Assembly (NCBI GenBank): GCA_016193045.1
Contig: JACPSW010000100.1
Location: 1 to 48,440 of the forward strand
Length of the DNA: 48,440 bases
Direction: 5' to 3'
From: Candidatus Rokuibacteriota bacterium
GTDB taxonomy: Bacteria > Methylomirabilota > Methylomirabilia > Rokubacteriales > CSP1-6
Position 1 is the first letter of the stretch. Every line of letters starts with the position of its first letter. Of this stretch, positions 16,169 to 24,491 are shown in pieces. The position numbers and the translations under genes were made by a program. Below the pieces are notes generated by a model. It made no database searches and had not been told where the DNA came from. It worked only from the letters and a program-made list of their open reading frames with translations.

Positions 16169-16909
16169 TCAGTGGAGGCCGAAGGTGGAGATGAGCGCGT
16201 CGGCACCCGCGAAGAGCACGAGACCTCCGAACACCGCCCAGGCCACGCCCGGCCCGCGCTCCCGGTTGACCTCGGGAATCAGATCGGAGGCGGCGACGTA
16301 GATCGTCACGCCGGCGGAGAGGGCCAGGGCGTAGCCGACGAACTGGGCGAAGAGCGAGGTCAGCAGGACGCCGGCGACGGTGAGCGCCCCGAGCGACACA
16401 GCCGCTCCCAGGGCAGCGCCCGCGCTCTGCCCGGCGGCCAGCATCACGGACGCCATGGCGAACCCCTCGGGCAGCTTGTGGAGCAGAACGGCGAAGAAGA
16501 GCAGGAGCCCCAGGCCGGGGCTGATGATGAACCCCGAGGCGATGGTCACCCCGTCGAAGATCGTGTGCACGCCCAGCCCCAGCAACGCCAGGTAGCCCAC
16601 GGAGGGATGCACGAGCGCCTCAGGGTGGACCTCCTCGCCGAAGTGGAAGTGTGGCGCCACGGTGTGCTCGAAGAGGTGGATCCCGAAGTAGCCCAGCAGG
16701 ACGAAGAAGAAGGCGTGGGGAAGCTTCTCGACGCTCTCGGGGAGCATGCGGATGAACGCCGCCGCCAGCATGAAGCCCGCTCCGATGGCCAGGAAGTACT
16801 TGAGGAGGGTGGGGTCCCACCGCCGCCGGCCGGTCAGGATCAGCGCGCCCAGCACGTCGGCCAGGCCGGCCACGCATCCGAGAACGACGCTCCACCAGTA
16901 CGCACTCAT
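16169..16909 (-). CDS. ZIP-family divalent metal transporter
   Basis: 246 residues with about eight hydrophobic segments. ZIP signatures are clear: HTIFDGVTIASGF (H-x-x-x-D-G) and LLHKLPEGFAMASV (H-K-x-P-E-G), which form the binuclear metal site in helices 4 and 5. A His-rich loop (HLFEHTVAPHFHFGEEVHPEA) precedes them and is the probable metal-collecting loop. It likely imports Zn2+ or Fe2+ across the inner membrane. ATG at 16909 is chosen; a TTG at 16948 would add 13 residues, but that TTGACA looks more like a -35 element. Divergent from the T2SS operon with a short shared intergenic region. Confidence 0.88.
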   Translation of the reverse strand: MSAYWWSVVLGCVAGLADVLGALILTGRRRWDPTLLKYFLAIGAGFMLAAAFIRMLPESVEKLPHAFFFVLLGYFGIHLFEHTVAPHFHFGEEVHPEALVHPSVGYLALLGLGVHTIFDGVTIASGFIISPGLGLLLFFAVLLHKLPEGFAMASVMLAAGQSAGAALGAAVSLGALTVAGVLLTSLFAQFVGYALALSAGVTIYVAASDLIPEVNRERGPGVAWAVFGGLVLFAGADALISTFGLH

Positions 16910-16987
16910 CGCGAGCAGGAGGCTAATGCGTGAGACCGCGCGTGTCAAGGCAGCTTTTTTCCTTGTGGGTTTAGGCGAGGTTCGGTA

Positions 16988-18733
16988 GTGTTGAATCTGC
17001 GGGAGACGCCCCGACAGCGGATGGCAATTTCCGTCGCGAAACTACCCCTGGGACAACTCCTCCTGGATGCCGGGACCATCACCCCGGACATCCTGCGCGA
17101 GGCGTTGGCCCGGCAGAAGACGACCCGGGCTCACATCGGCGAAGTCCTGGTGGCGATGGGAGCCGTCAGCAGGGACGACGTGCTCCGGGCCGTCGCCCAG
17201 CAGCAGGGTCTCCCCTACCTCACGCGCGACGAGCTCCCCTCCTCCGTCCCCGTCCTGAAAAATCTCTCGCCGAAGTACCTCAGGCAGTATCGCGTCTGCC
17301 CTGTGGCGATGGAGGGATCCTCCCTCACCGTGGCCACCTCCGACCCGGCCAACCCGCTGCTCCAGGACGACCTCCGCCAGGCTCTCGGGCTGCAGATCAA
17401 GCTGGCAGTGGCGCCGGAAGACGCCATCCTCGACACCATCGAGCGGACGTACGGGGCGGGGGCGGCGAGCCCGCTTCAGCGCATCGTCGAGGGAATCCGG
17501 GAGGAGGGCGTCGCTGGCGGCGAGGGCGAGGAGGACATCAACCAGCTCCGCGATATGGCCTTCGAGGCCCCCGTGGTGCGCCTGGTGAACCTCCTCATCG
17601 AGAACGCCGTGACGGCGGAGGCGTCGGACATCCACATCGAGCCGTTCGAGGACACGCTCCGCGTGCGCTACCGCATCGACGGGATCCTGTTCGACCAGGA
17701 AGCGCCCCCCCGCCGCCTCCAGGCGGCGGTGACGTCGCGGATCAAGATCATGGCCGAGCTGAACATCGCCGAGCGGCGCCTCCCGCAGGATGGTCGGATC
17801 CGCGTCACCCTCGGCGGCCGCCGCGTGGACATCCGCGTCTCGACCATTCCCACGGTCTACGGCGAATCGATCGTCATGAGGCTCCTCGATCGCTCCTCCA
17901 TCTTCCTCCCCCTCGAGAAGCTCGGCTTCTCCCCCGACACGCGGCGTCTCTTCGAGCGGCTCATCGCCCGGCCCCACGGGATGCTGCTGGCCACGGGCCC
18001 CACCGGCTCCGGCAAGACCACCACCCTCTATGGCGCGCTGGACAAGATCAATTCGCCCGAGAAGAAGATCATCACGATCGAAGACCCGGTCGAGTACCAG
18101 TTGAAGGGCATCAACCAGATCGCGGTCAAGCCGAAGATCGGGCTCAGCTTCGCCAACGGGCTCCGGCACATCGTGCGACAGGACCCGGACATCGTCATGG
18201 TGGGCGAGATCCGGGATCTCGAGACGGGCGAGATCGCCATCCAGGCGGCCCTCACCGGCCACCTGGTCTTCTCCACGCTTCACACCAACGACGCCCCGGG
18301 GGCCATCACGCGGCTCCAGGATATGGGCTGCGAGCCCTACCTGGTGTCCTCGGTCCTCCACGGCGTCCTCGCCCAGCGCCTCGTCCGCCGGATCTGCCTG
18401 GCGTGCCGCGCCCCGCACACGGCCGATCTGGCCGATCTGCGCGCGCTGGGGATTCCCGAAGCGCTGGACGAGCCGCAAAACCTTTACAAAGGCGCCGGCT
18501 GCGACCAGTGCCGCGGCACCGGCTACCGGGGGCGCACCGGGATCTACGAGCTCTTCGTCATCAACGAAGACGTGCGGGGCCTGATCGTGCGAAAGGCGCC
18601 CACCGGGGAGATCCGGGCCCACGCCATCGCCGAGCTGGGGATGGTGACGCTGCGCGAGGACGGCTGGGCCAAGGCCAAGCTGGGCATCACGACCATTGAC
18701 GAGGTCCTCCGCGTGACCCAGGAAGAGGAGTAG
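16988..18733 (+). CDS. gspE: Type II secretion ATPase
   Basis: Cytoplasmic hexameric ATPase that drives the pseudopilus. 581 residues: MshEN/N1 region at about 25-150 (LGQLLLDAGTITPDILREAL), then the core with SDIHIEPFEDTLRVRYRIDG, Walker A GPTGSGKTTT near 336-345, Asp box EDPVEYQLKGINQ, Walker B IVMVGEIRDLETGEIA and the His box FSTLHTNDAPGA. Two CxxC pairs (CLAC, CDQC) form the zinc knuckle typical of GspE/PilB. GTG start with GAGG seven bases upstream. First gene of the gsp operon. PilB or MshE would be the alternative by sequence alone; the neighbours settle it as GspE. Confidence 0.95.
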   Translation: MLNLRETPRQRMAISVAKLPLGQLLLDAGTITPDILREALARQKTTRAHIGEVLVAMGAVSRDDVLRAVAQQQGLPYLTRDELPSSVPVLKNLSPKYLRQYRVCPVAMEGSSLTVATSDPANPLLQDDLRQALGLQIKLAVAPEDAILDTIERTYGAGAASPLQRIVEGIREEGVAGGEGEEDINQLRDMAFEAPVVRLVNLLIENAVTAEASDIHIEPFEDTLRVRYRIDGILFDQEAPPRRLQAAVTSRIKIMAELNIAERRLPQDGRIRVTLGGRRVDIRVSTIPTVYGESIVMRLLDRSSIFLPLEKLGFSPDTRRLFERLIARPHGMLLATGPTGSGKTTTLYGALDKINSPEKKIITIEDPVEYQLKGINQIAVKPKIGLSFANGLRHIVRQDPDIVMVGEIRDLETGEIAIQAALTGHLVFSTLHTNDAPGAITRLQDMGCEPYLVSSVLHGVLAQRLVRRICLACRAPHTADLADLRALGIPEALDEPQNLYKGAGCDQCRGTGYRGRTGIYELFVINEDVRGLIVRKAPTGEIRAHAIAELGMVTLREDGWAKAKLGITTIDEVLRVTQEEE

Positions 18734-18738
18734 CGCGG

Positions 18739-19950
18739 ATGCCGGTCTTCGTGTACAGGGCGGCGGACCAGCGGGGCAAGACCATCGCCGGGGTGATGGA
18801 GGCTCCGGACTCCCGGGCGGTCGTCGAGCGGCTCCATCGCGAGGAGTACTACCCGATCGAGGTCGTGCCCCAGACGGAGAGCCCGGGGCTCTGGAGCCGC
18901 CTGGGCACCCGCGGCATCGGCACCCGCGACCTCGTTGCCTTCACCCAGCAGCTGGCCACCCTCGTCGAGGCCGGCCTTCCCCTCGACCGGTCGCTGACCG
19001 TCCTCGAGGAGCTCGCCCCGAATCCCCGAATCCGCGTCATCGTGGGCGACCTCCTCAAGAGCGTCAGGAGCGGGGCGTCGTTCGGCGATGCCCTGGCGAA
19101 GCACCACCCGCGCCCCTTTTCCCGCCTCTACATCAACATGGTGCGGGCCGGAGAGAAGGGGGGCGTGCTCGAGGCGACGCTCCGCCGCCTCGCCGAATTC
19201 CTGGAGGCGGCGCAGGAGTTCAGAGAGGCGCTCGTGTCGGCCCTCATCTACCCCGCCTTCCTGATCACGGTCGGCGGGGGCGCGATCGTCTTTCTCCTCA
19301 CGTTCGTCATCCCGCGCTTCGCCCAGATCTTCGACGAGCTTCACCAGGAGGTGCCGCTGCCGACCCAGATCCTCCTGACGCTGAGCGCCGTCCTCGTGCA
19401 GTACTGGTGGGCCCTGGCCCTCGCTGTCGCGGCGGCGGTCCTCGGCTCCCGCATCCTCCTGGCGACGCCCGCGGGGCGGCTCATGTGGGACCGCGCCGCG
19501 CTCCGGCTTCCGCTGGTGGGTGAGGTGATTCGCAAGGCCGAGGTCGCCCGCTTCTGCCGGACGCTCGGCACGCTGCTCAAGAGCGGAGTCCCGGTCCTGG
19601 GGGCGCTGGCCGTGGTGAAGGAGATCGTGTCGAACCGTCTTCTGGCGCTGGCCGTGGAGCGCCTCGGGGACGGCGTCAAGCGCGGCGCGGGGCTGTCCGC
19701 GCCCATGGGTGAGAGCGGCGTCTTTCCGCCGCTGGCGCTCCATATGGTGCGGGTCGGGGAGGAGACGGGGCGGCTCGAGGAGATGCTCCTCAAGGTCTCC
19801 GACGCCTTCGAGGGCGAGGTCCGGACGGCCCTGAAGCGGATCATCAGCCTCCTGGGACCGGCCGTCGTCCTCATCATGGCGGTCATGGTGGCCTTGATCG
19901 TGGTCGCGATGGCTATGGCGATCTTCTCCATCAACGAGATCGCGCTGTGA
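18739..19950 (+). CDS. gspF: Type II secretion inner-membrane platform protein
   Basis: 403 residues, the normal size for GspF/PilC. It starts MPVFVYRAADQRGK and has two GspF domains (about 68-190 and 270-395), each with a conserved FTQQLATLVEAGLPL or FCRTLGTLLKSGVPVL segment, and three membrane helices (about 170-195, 220-245, 370-395). It contacts GspE and GspL at the base of the machine. It begins five bases after gspE and ends overlapping the gspG start as GTGA. Confidence 0.95.
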   Translation: MPVFVYRAADQRGKTIAGVMEAPDSRAVVERLHREEYYPIEVVPQTESPGLWSRLGTRGIGTRDLVAFTQQLATLVEAGLPLDRSLTVLEELAPNPRIRVIVGDLLKSVRSGASFGDALAKHHPRPFSRLYINMVRAGEKGGVLEATLRRLAEFLEAAQEFREALVSALIYPAFLITVGGGAIVFLLTFVIPRFAQIFDELHQEVPLPTQILLTLSAVLVQYWWALALAVAAAVLGSRILLATPAGRLMWDRAALRLPLVGEVIRKAEVARFCRTLGTLLKSGVPVLGALAVVKEIVSNRLLALAVERLGDGVKRGAGLSAPMGESGVFPPLALHMVRVGEETGRLEEMLLKVSDAFEGEVRTALKRIISLLGPAVVLIMAVMVALIVVAMAMAIFSINEIAL

Positions 19951-20501
19951 ACGGGTCCGGCGGGTCCTGTCACGGCGATTACCCCGCGCCGTCCTCGCTC
20001 CACCCATCCCCCCGTGGGGAACCCCTTACGCTGCGGGCGGCGCGGGGTCCCCATCGCCGCGCCACCCGCTCGGCCCCGTTCTTCGCCAACGAGCGGGGGT
20101 TCACGTTGATCGAGCTGATCGTCGTCATCATCATCCTGGGCCTCTTGGCGGGGCTCGTGGGACCGCGCCTCTTCGGCTGGGTGGGCAAGGGCAAGCAGGC
20201 CACGGCCAAGGCCCAGATCGAGCTCCTGGGCACCGGTCTCGACCAGTACCGGCTGGACGTGGGCGCGTACCCCAGTTCGGGCCAGGGGCTGGAGGCGCTG
20301 GTGAGGAACCCCGGCGCCCCCAACTGGAGCGGGCCGTACCTCAAGAAGCCCGCCATCCCCAGGGATCCGTGGCAGAACCCCTACCACTACAAGTGCTGCC
20401 CCGGCGACCATGGGGACTACGATGTCTGGAGCTACGGCGCCGACAACGCGCCGGGCGGCGAGGGGGAGAACGCGGACGTGACCTCCTGGGACGTCAAATA
20501 G
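19947..20501 (+). CDS. gspG: Major pseudopilin, with an unusually long leader
   Basis: Main subunit of the pseudopilus. The prepilin peptidase site and N-terminal helix are textbook: NERG|FTLIELIVVIIILGLLAG, with Glu5. The globular part holds the GspG features GLDQYRLDVGAYPSSGQGLEALV, GPYLKKPAIPRDPWQNPYHY and the C-terminal DVWSYGADNAPGGEGENADVTSW calcium-site region. The odd feature is the leader: from the GTG at 19947 it is 51 residues, proline- and arginine-rich, where family leaders are usually under 15. I find no ATG, GTG or TTG in frame nearer the cleavage site. Confidence 0.93.
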   Translation: MNGSGGSCHGDYPAPSSLHPSPRGEPLTLRAARGPHRRATRSAPFFANERGFTLIELIVVIIILGLLAGLVGPRLFGWVGKGKQATAKAQIELLGTGLDQYRLDVGAYPSSGQGLEALVRNPGAPNWSGPYLKKPAIPRDPWQNPYHYKCCPGDHGDYDVWSYGADNAPGGEGENADVTSWDVK

Positions 20502-21112
20502 TGCCGGGCCAATTGACTTCGCCACGACCCACTTCGTGGGTGCCCGCCAGGGATGGCCTTCGGCCACTGATCAGCGTCGGTCGTCGCCGGTCCTCAACGT
20601 ACAACTGCGTACGCCTCCGGCCGGCTCCTCCCTCGGGCCTTGTCTGGCTCGCCACTTGGCCCGGCACCGGAAGGAGAGCGCGGGGGTTCACGCTGGTCGA
20701 GCTCATCATTGTGCTGTTCATCGTCGCCCTCGTGGCCGTCGTCACGCTCCCCGCCGTGGGGCGCGGGGTGGACGCGCTCCAGCTCAGGGCCGAAGTGGCC
20801 ACCTTCGCCGCCTTTCTCCGTTACGCCAGGGAGCAGGCGATCACCAGGCGGGAAGCCCAGGAGGTCACCATCAACGCCGACACCCGCCTCCTGATTCTCA
20901 GGGCCGCCGGAACGGAGGAGGCGCGCGCGCGCCGCCGGCTCTCGCCTCGGATCTCCATCAGGGGCGAGTCGCCCACGGGCCTCGCGATCACCTTCTCTCC
21001 GGGCGGCGTCTCCAGCGGCGGCAGCTTCAGGCTCGTGGGCCCGGGCGGCCGGGTCTACCGGGTCGGGGTCAATCCGCTGACCGGACGCGTCAGCCATGCG
21101 CGGGCGGGCTGA
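20501..21112 (+). CDS. gspH: Minor pseudopilin GspH-like, with an unusually long leader
   Basis: The pseudopilin body begins RARG|FTLVELIIVLFIVALVAVV and continues with a GspH-type domain (FLRYAREQAITRREAQEVTINAD; FSPGGVSSGG). The first in-frame start after the gspG stop is the GTG at 20501, overlapping it as TAGTG; this gives a 62-residue leader of basic and Pro/Ser residues. A GTG at V14 would still leave 49. A strong purine run, GGAAGGAG (20668-20675), lies right before the mature coding region but has no start codon after it. Ends overlapping gspI as TGATG. Confidence 0.82.
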   Translation: MPGQLTSPRPTSWVPARDGLRPLISVGRRRSSTYNCVRLRPAPPSGLVWLATWPGTGRRARGFTLVELIIVLFIVALVAVVTLPAVGRGVDALQLRAEVATFAAFLRYAREQAITRREAQEVTINADTRLLILRAAGTEEARARRRLSPRISIRGESPTGLAITFSPGGVSSGGSFRLVGPGGRVYRVGVNPLTGRVSHARAG

Positions 21113-21486
21113 TGGGGCGCCGGCGCGGCTTCACGCTCCTGGAGGTCCTGGTCGCGCTCGCGATCCTGAGCGTGGCGGTCGTCAGCATGATCCAGCTGTT
21201 CGGCCAGGGGCTCCGCCTGCTCAAGGTGTCGGGCGATTACCAGCAGGCCGTCCTCCTGGCGGACCAGAAGGCGCGCGAAGTGGAAACGGTCCGCGAGGGG
21301 GTGGAAGCGGGCCGGGAGGGCGACTTCGAGTGGGAGCGCCGCGCCACGGTCACCCCAGTGCCGGAGGAGCTGACCGTGTCCGGTCTGGCTCCCCTTCGCC
21401 TCTACCGGGTCACCGTCCAGGTCCGCTGGGGCGGCCGGAGCGTGGAGGTCGCCACGCTCCGGACCGCGCGGGAGCCCCTGCCGTGA
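21112..21486 (+). CDS. gspI: Minor pseudopilin GspI
   Basis: 124 residues. Short, normal leader MGRRRG|FTLLEVLVALAILSVAVV with Glu5, followed by the GspI-type body: QAVLLADQKAREVE, WERRATVTPV and a C-terminal RLYRVTVQVRWGGRSVEVATLRT. It forms the pseudopilus tip with GspJ and GspK. The ATG overlaps the gspH stop. A family B repeat begins three bases after its stop codon. Confidence 0.92.
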   Translation: MGRRRGFTLLEVLVALAILSVAVVSMIQLFGQGLRLLKVSGDYQQAVLLADQKAREVETVREGVEAGREGDFEWERRATVTPVPEELTVSGLAPLRLYRVTVQVRWGGRSVEVATLRTAREPLP

Positions 21487-21488
21487 AC

Positions 21489-21513
21489 GGGGTCAGGCAT
21501 GCGTATTTGCGTT
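21489..21513 (+). repeat. Family B repeat between gspI and gspJ
   Basis: GGGGTCAGGCATGCGTATTT plus GCGTT: 25 bases identical to the start of the copies at 46611, 47572 and 48269. It occupies almost the whole gspI-gspJ gap. Confidence 0.9.
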
Positions 21514-21528
21514 TGGGTGCTCCAATGA
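21499..21528 (+). CDS. Possible repeat-encoded leader peptide of gspJ
   Basis: The ATG inside the family B repeat opens a nine-codon frame, MRICVWVLQ, whose stop overlaps the gspJ start as ATGA (21525-21528). The GGGGTCAGG core lies just upstream and could weakly serve as a ribosome binding site. If translated, the peptide would couple gspJ to upstream ribosomes. Its existence as a product is inference; the overlap itself is plain. Confidence 0.4.
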   Translation: MRICVWVLQ

Positions 21529-22115
21529 GCCGGCGCCGGGGCTTCACGCTCCTGGAGCTGCTGGTCGCGCTGGCCATCGTGGGAGCGCTGCTCGCCCTCG
21601 CCCTCGGCAGCCTCCGCGTCGGCCTCGCCGCTTGGCGCCAGGGCGACGAGCGGGCCGAGGCCCACGCGCATCTCAGGAGCCTCTCGGAATTACTTGCACG
21701 CTCAGTGGCGGCGGCGTTTCCATACCGCCAGAGCGGCCCCGAGGGCGGCCAGCCGCAACTCCAGTTCAAGTGCGAGGAGGGGCACCTTTCCCTCGTGACA
21801 TTCGCGCCGCCCTTTCCGCTGCCCGACCCGGTGGCGTTCACGGCGGTGAGCTTCGCGCGCCAGGAGGGGGAGCGTCCAGGGCTCGCCATCCGGCAGAAGG
21901 CGCTCCCGAACTTCGAGCCCTTCGAGGAGACGGAGCCGATCTTCGTCGATGCCTCGGTCACCGGGCTGACCTTCCGCTGCCTGGGTGCCGACGGCAGCTG
22001 GGACAGTCAAGAGAAGCAAGAACTCCCCCGGGCGGTCGAGATCAGCCTCACAGCCAGCCTCGGCGGCCGGACCGAGACCCTCCCGCCGCTCACGATTTCC
22101 ATCCCGGCGAGGTGA
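21525..22115 (+). CDS. gspJ: Minor pseudopilin GspJ
   Basis: 196 residues with a short leader MSRRRG|FTLLELLVALAIVGALL (Glu5 present), then AHLRSLSELLARSVAAAFPY and a GspJ-like beta domain ending with LPRAVEISLTA...TLPPLTISIPAR. Together with GspI and GspK it makes the pseudopilus tip. No Shine-Dalgarno stands directly before the ATG at 21525; the preceding bases are repeat plus ten. Its stop overlaps a GTG that may also start gspK. Confidence 0.9.
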   Translation: MSRRRGFTLLELLVALAIVGALLALALGSLRVGLAAWRQGDERAEAHAHLRSLSELLARSVAAAFPYRQSGPEGGQPQLQFKCEEGHLSLVTFAPPFPLPDPVAFTAVSFARQEGERPGLAIRQKALPNFEPFEETEPIFVDASVTGLTFRCLGADGSWDSQEKQELPRAVEISLTASLGGRTETLPPLTISIPAR

Positions 22116-22119
22116 AATT

Positions 22120-22147
22120 GGGGTCAGGCATGCGTTATTGCGTTGCG
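22120..22147 (+). repeat. Family B repeat at the gspJ-gspK junction
   Basis: GGGGTCAGGCATGCGTTATT plus GCGTTGCG matches the family B consensus except for a TA/AT swap. The ATG in the repeat is in frame with gspK, so the repeat lies inside the leader-coding part of that gene. Confidence 0.88.
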
Positions 22148-23095
22148 GGACGCGAGCGGCAGCGGGGCTTCGCCCTTCTGGCGGTGATGCTGGTGCTGGC
22201 GCTCCTGGGCGTCGTCGTGGGGGAGTTCGCGTTCGCGATGCGGCTGGAAGCCACGATGGTCAAGAGCTACCGGGAAGAGATCGTCGGCCGCCACCTCGTG
22301 GAGGCCGCCGTCCAGCAGGCGATCCGGGAAATCCTGACCGACTCCCAGGTCGTGGGGCTTGCCGAGGGGGAGCTCCTCACCTTTTTCCGGCTGCCCGCCC
22401 GCCCGCTGCCGCGCCTGCCGCGGTCTGAGGTCCCGCTCGGGCGGGGCACGTTCTCCTACCGGATCACGGACGAGGAGGCCCGGATCAACCTGAACACCGC
22501 GCCGCCCGACCGCATCGACCGCCTGCTCGCCACGCTCGGCGTGGACAAGCAGGCGCGCGACATCATCAACGACTCGCTCCAGGACTGGAAGGATCCGAAC
22601 GACCTGCACCGGATCAACGGGGCGGAGAGCGATTACTACCTGAAGCTGCCCGTCCCGTACCGGGCGCGCAACGCCAACCTGGAGGACGTCGCGGAGCTGC
22701 TCCAGGTCCGCGGCACGACGCCCGAGATCTACTTCGGGCGGGGCGGGGAGCCCGGGCTCGCGGAGTTCGTCACCGTGCACGGCGCCGGCCAGGTGAATCA
22801 GGTGAACCTCAACACCGCCCCCCCGACGGTCCTCAAGGCCCTTGGCCTCTCTGACGCCGAGGTCTCGGAGATCGTCCAGGCCCGAAGTGTGGCCCCCTAC
22901 CCGTCGGTCCCGGCCCGGTTCGCCGGCCGGGGGCTCACCATCTCCACCCGGACCTTCCGGATCGAGGCCCGGGGGTGGGTGGAGGGTCAGCTCGCCGGGA
23001 AGGCCACCGCCATCGTGCAGAAGCGGGTGGAGGCGAGCGGCCAGCCCAGCGGTGTCATCCTCTCCTGGAACCCGATGGCCGGAGGGCGACCGTGA
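22130..23095 (+). CDS. gspK: Minor pseudopilin GspK, start codon inside a family B repeat
   Basis: Largest pseudopilin, at the tip. From the ATG at 22130 it has 321 residues: leader MRYCVAGRERQRG, then FALLAVMLVLALLGVVVGEF without the Glu5 of other pseudopilins, as is normal for GspK. The body contains DEEARINLNTAPPDRIDRLL and, later, QVNLNTAPPTVLKALGLSDAE, the paired helix-hairpin-helix-like repeats of GspK. The frame also reaches a GTG at 22112 that overlaps the gspJ stop; that start would add six residues. Either way the first residues MRYCVAG are encoded by the repeat. Confidence 0.9.
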   Translation: MRYCVAGRERQRGFALLAVMLVLALLGVVVGEFAFAMRLEATMVKSYREEIVGRHLVEAAVQQAIREILTDSQVVGLAEGELLTFFRLPARPLPRLPRSEVPLGRGTFSYRITDEEARINLNTAPPDRIDRLLATLGVDKQARDIINDSLQDWKDPNDLHRINGAESDYYLKLPVPYRARNANLEDVAELLQVRGTTPEIYFGRGGEPGLAEFVTVHGAGQVNQVNLNTAPPTVLKALGLSDAEVSEIVQARSVAPYPSVPARFAGRGLTISTRTFRIEARGWVEGQLAGKATAIVQKRVEASGQPSGVILSWNPMAGGRP

Positions 23096-24489
23096 CCGGC
23101 GGGCTCCGGCTCGGCATCGTGCTGAAGGACCAGCGGCTGGCGGTCGTCGCCCTGGCCGGGAACCGGGCGCGCCAGGTCTTCACGCTGGAGGAACAGGAGA
23201 ATCCGGCGGCCGTCCTGCGTGGGGAGCTCGAAACCCGGCGGCTCAAGGTCCGCCGCGCCTCGCTCGCCCTGCCGCGGAGCCTGGCCACGGTCAAGCGCCT
23301 CGAGCTCCCCCCGGCGGTGGGCGGCAGTCTCGCCCAGATGGTCGCCTTCGAGCTCGAGCGCCATGTGCCGTTCCCCGCCGAGGACGCCGCCTTCGACTTC
23401 CTCCCGCTGCCGGCGGCCCGCGGGGCCCCGCAGCGCGTCCTCGTCGTCGCGTGCGAGCGGCGCACCGTGGACCGGGCCCTCCGGCTGCTCGAGGAGGCGC
23501 GCCTCGCCCCCCGTTCCCTCACCGTGGCCTGCCACGACCTGTTCTTCCTCCTCGGGAGCCGGTCGAAGCGAAAACCCACCGTCTGGGCCCATCTCGTCGG
23601 CGATGACGCCGAGCTCCTGTTCCTGAGGGGGCCACGCCTCCACCTGAGCCGCAGCGTTCCCGCCGACGCGGATCTGGGCCACGAGATCCGGAAGAGCCTG
23701 ATGCACCTGGGCTGGGAGGAGCTGGCCGGGCTCTGGGTCTCCGGGGATCGCGCCCGGGAGGTCCTGGCATCGGGAGAGTTGGCGGGGCTCGGACCCGCGC
23801 CAGTGCCCCCGCCCCTGTCGCCGAGGGCCCGGGCCGCGGTAGCGAGCCTCGGAGAATCCGCGAGCGGGCTGACGGTCCTGGCGCTGGCCGCGGCCCTCGC
23901 GCCGCGCCATCGCCCGCTGAATCTCCTGCCGCCCGCCCTCCGCCCGCGCCGGCTGACCTGGGGGCAGTGGGTCACCGCCGCCAACGGGGCGGCGGCGGCG
24001 CTTCTGGGCATCGCGCTCCTCTTCGCCCAGGGCTACCAGAGCCAGCGGCAGCTCAGCCAGCTCAATGCGGCCATCCGGACCCTCGACCCGGAGGTGAAGG
24101 CGGTGGAGCGCCTCATGGCCGACGTGGAGAAGAAGCGCCAGCTCCTCGCCGCGCTCCGGAGCGCGGAGGACTCCGCGCTCCGCCCGCTGCCGCTCCTCCG
24201 GGAGCTGACCGAGTTGGTCCCGGCGGATGCCTGGCTCACCACCATGTCCCTGGACACCAAGGGCGCCGAGATCACCGGCCAGGCCACTGCGGCCAACCAG
24301 CTCATCCCGCTTCTGGAGGGCTCCCCCAGGCTCGAGAAGGTCGAATTCGCCTCCCCGGTGACCAAGGGGCGGGACAAGGAGCAGTTCAGGATCAGGGCGT
24401 CGTGGGAGACGGCGGCGACTGCTGCGGCTGCCAGGCCGCCGGGCCCGCCCGCCGCGACCCCGGCCGCCACGCCGCGAGGAGCCCGATAG
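23092..24489 (+). CDS. gspL: Type II secretion assembly platform protein GspL (PilM-PilN-like)
   Basis: 465 residues. The N-terminal 260 or so form an actin-like PilM/GspL cytoplasmic domain (RASLALPRSLATVKRLELP; AFELERHVPFPAEDAAFDFLPL). A membrane helix follows near 300-315 (AAAALLGIALLFAQG), then a coiled-coil stretch (QLSQLNAAIRTLDPEVKAVERLMADVEKKR) and a PilN-like ferredoxin-fold domain (PLLRELTELVPADAWLTTM). It links GspE to the periplasm. The GTG overlaps the gspK stop as GTGA. The C-terminal Ala/Pro tail is low-complexity. Confidence 0.9.
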   Translation: MTGGLRLGIVLKDQRLAVVALAGNRARQVFTLEEQENPAAVLRGELETRRLKVRRASLALPRSLATVKRLELPPAVGGSLAQMVAFELERHVPFPAEDAAFDFLPLPAARGAPQRVLVVACERRTVDRALRLLEEARLAPRSLTVACHDLFFLLGSRSKRKPTVWAHLVGDDAELLFLRGPRLHLSRSVPADADLGHEIRKSLMHLGWEELAGLWVSGDRAREVLASGELAGLGPAPVPPPLSPRARAAVASLGESASGLTVLALAAALAPRHRPLNLLPPALRPRRLTWGQWVTAANGAAAALLGIALLFAQGYQSQRQLSQLNAAIRTLDPEVKAVERLMADVEKKRQLLAALRSAEDSALRPLPLLRELTELVPADAWLTTMSLDTKGAEITGQATAANQLIPLLEGSPRLEKVEFASPVTKGRDKEQFRIRASWETAATAAAARPPGPPAATPAATPRGAR

Positions 24490-24491
24490 TC

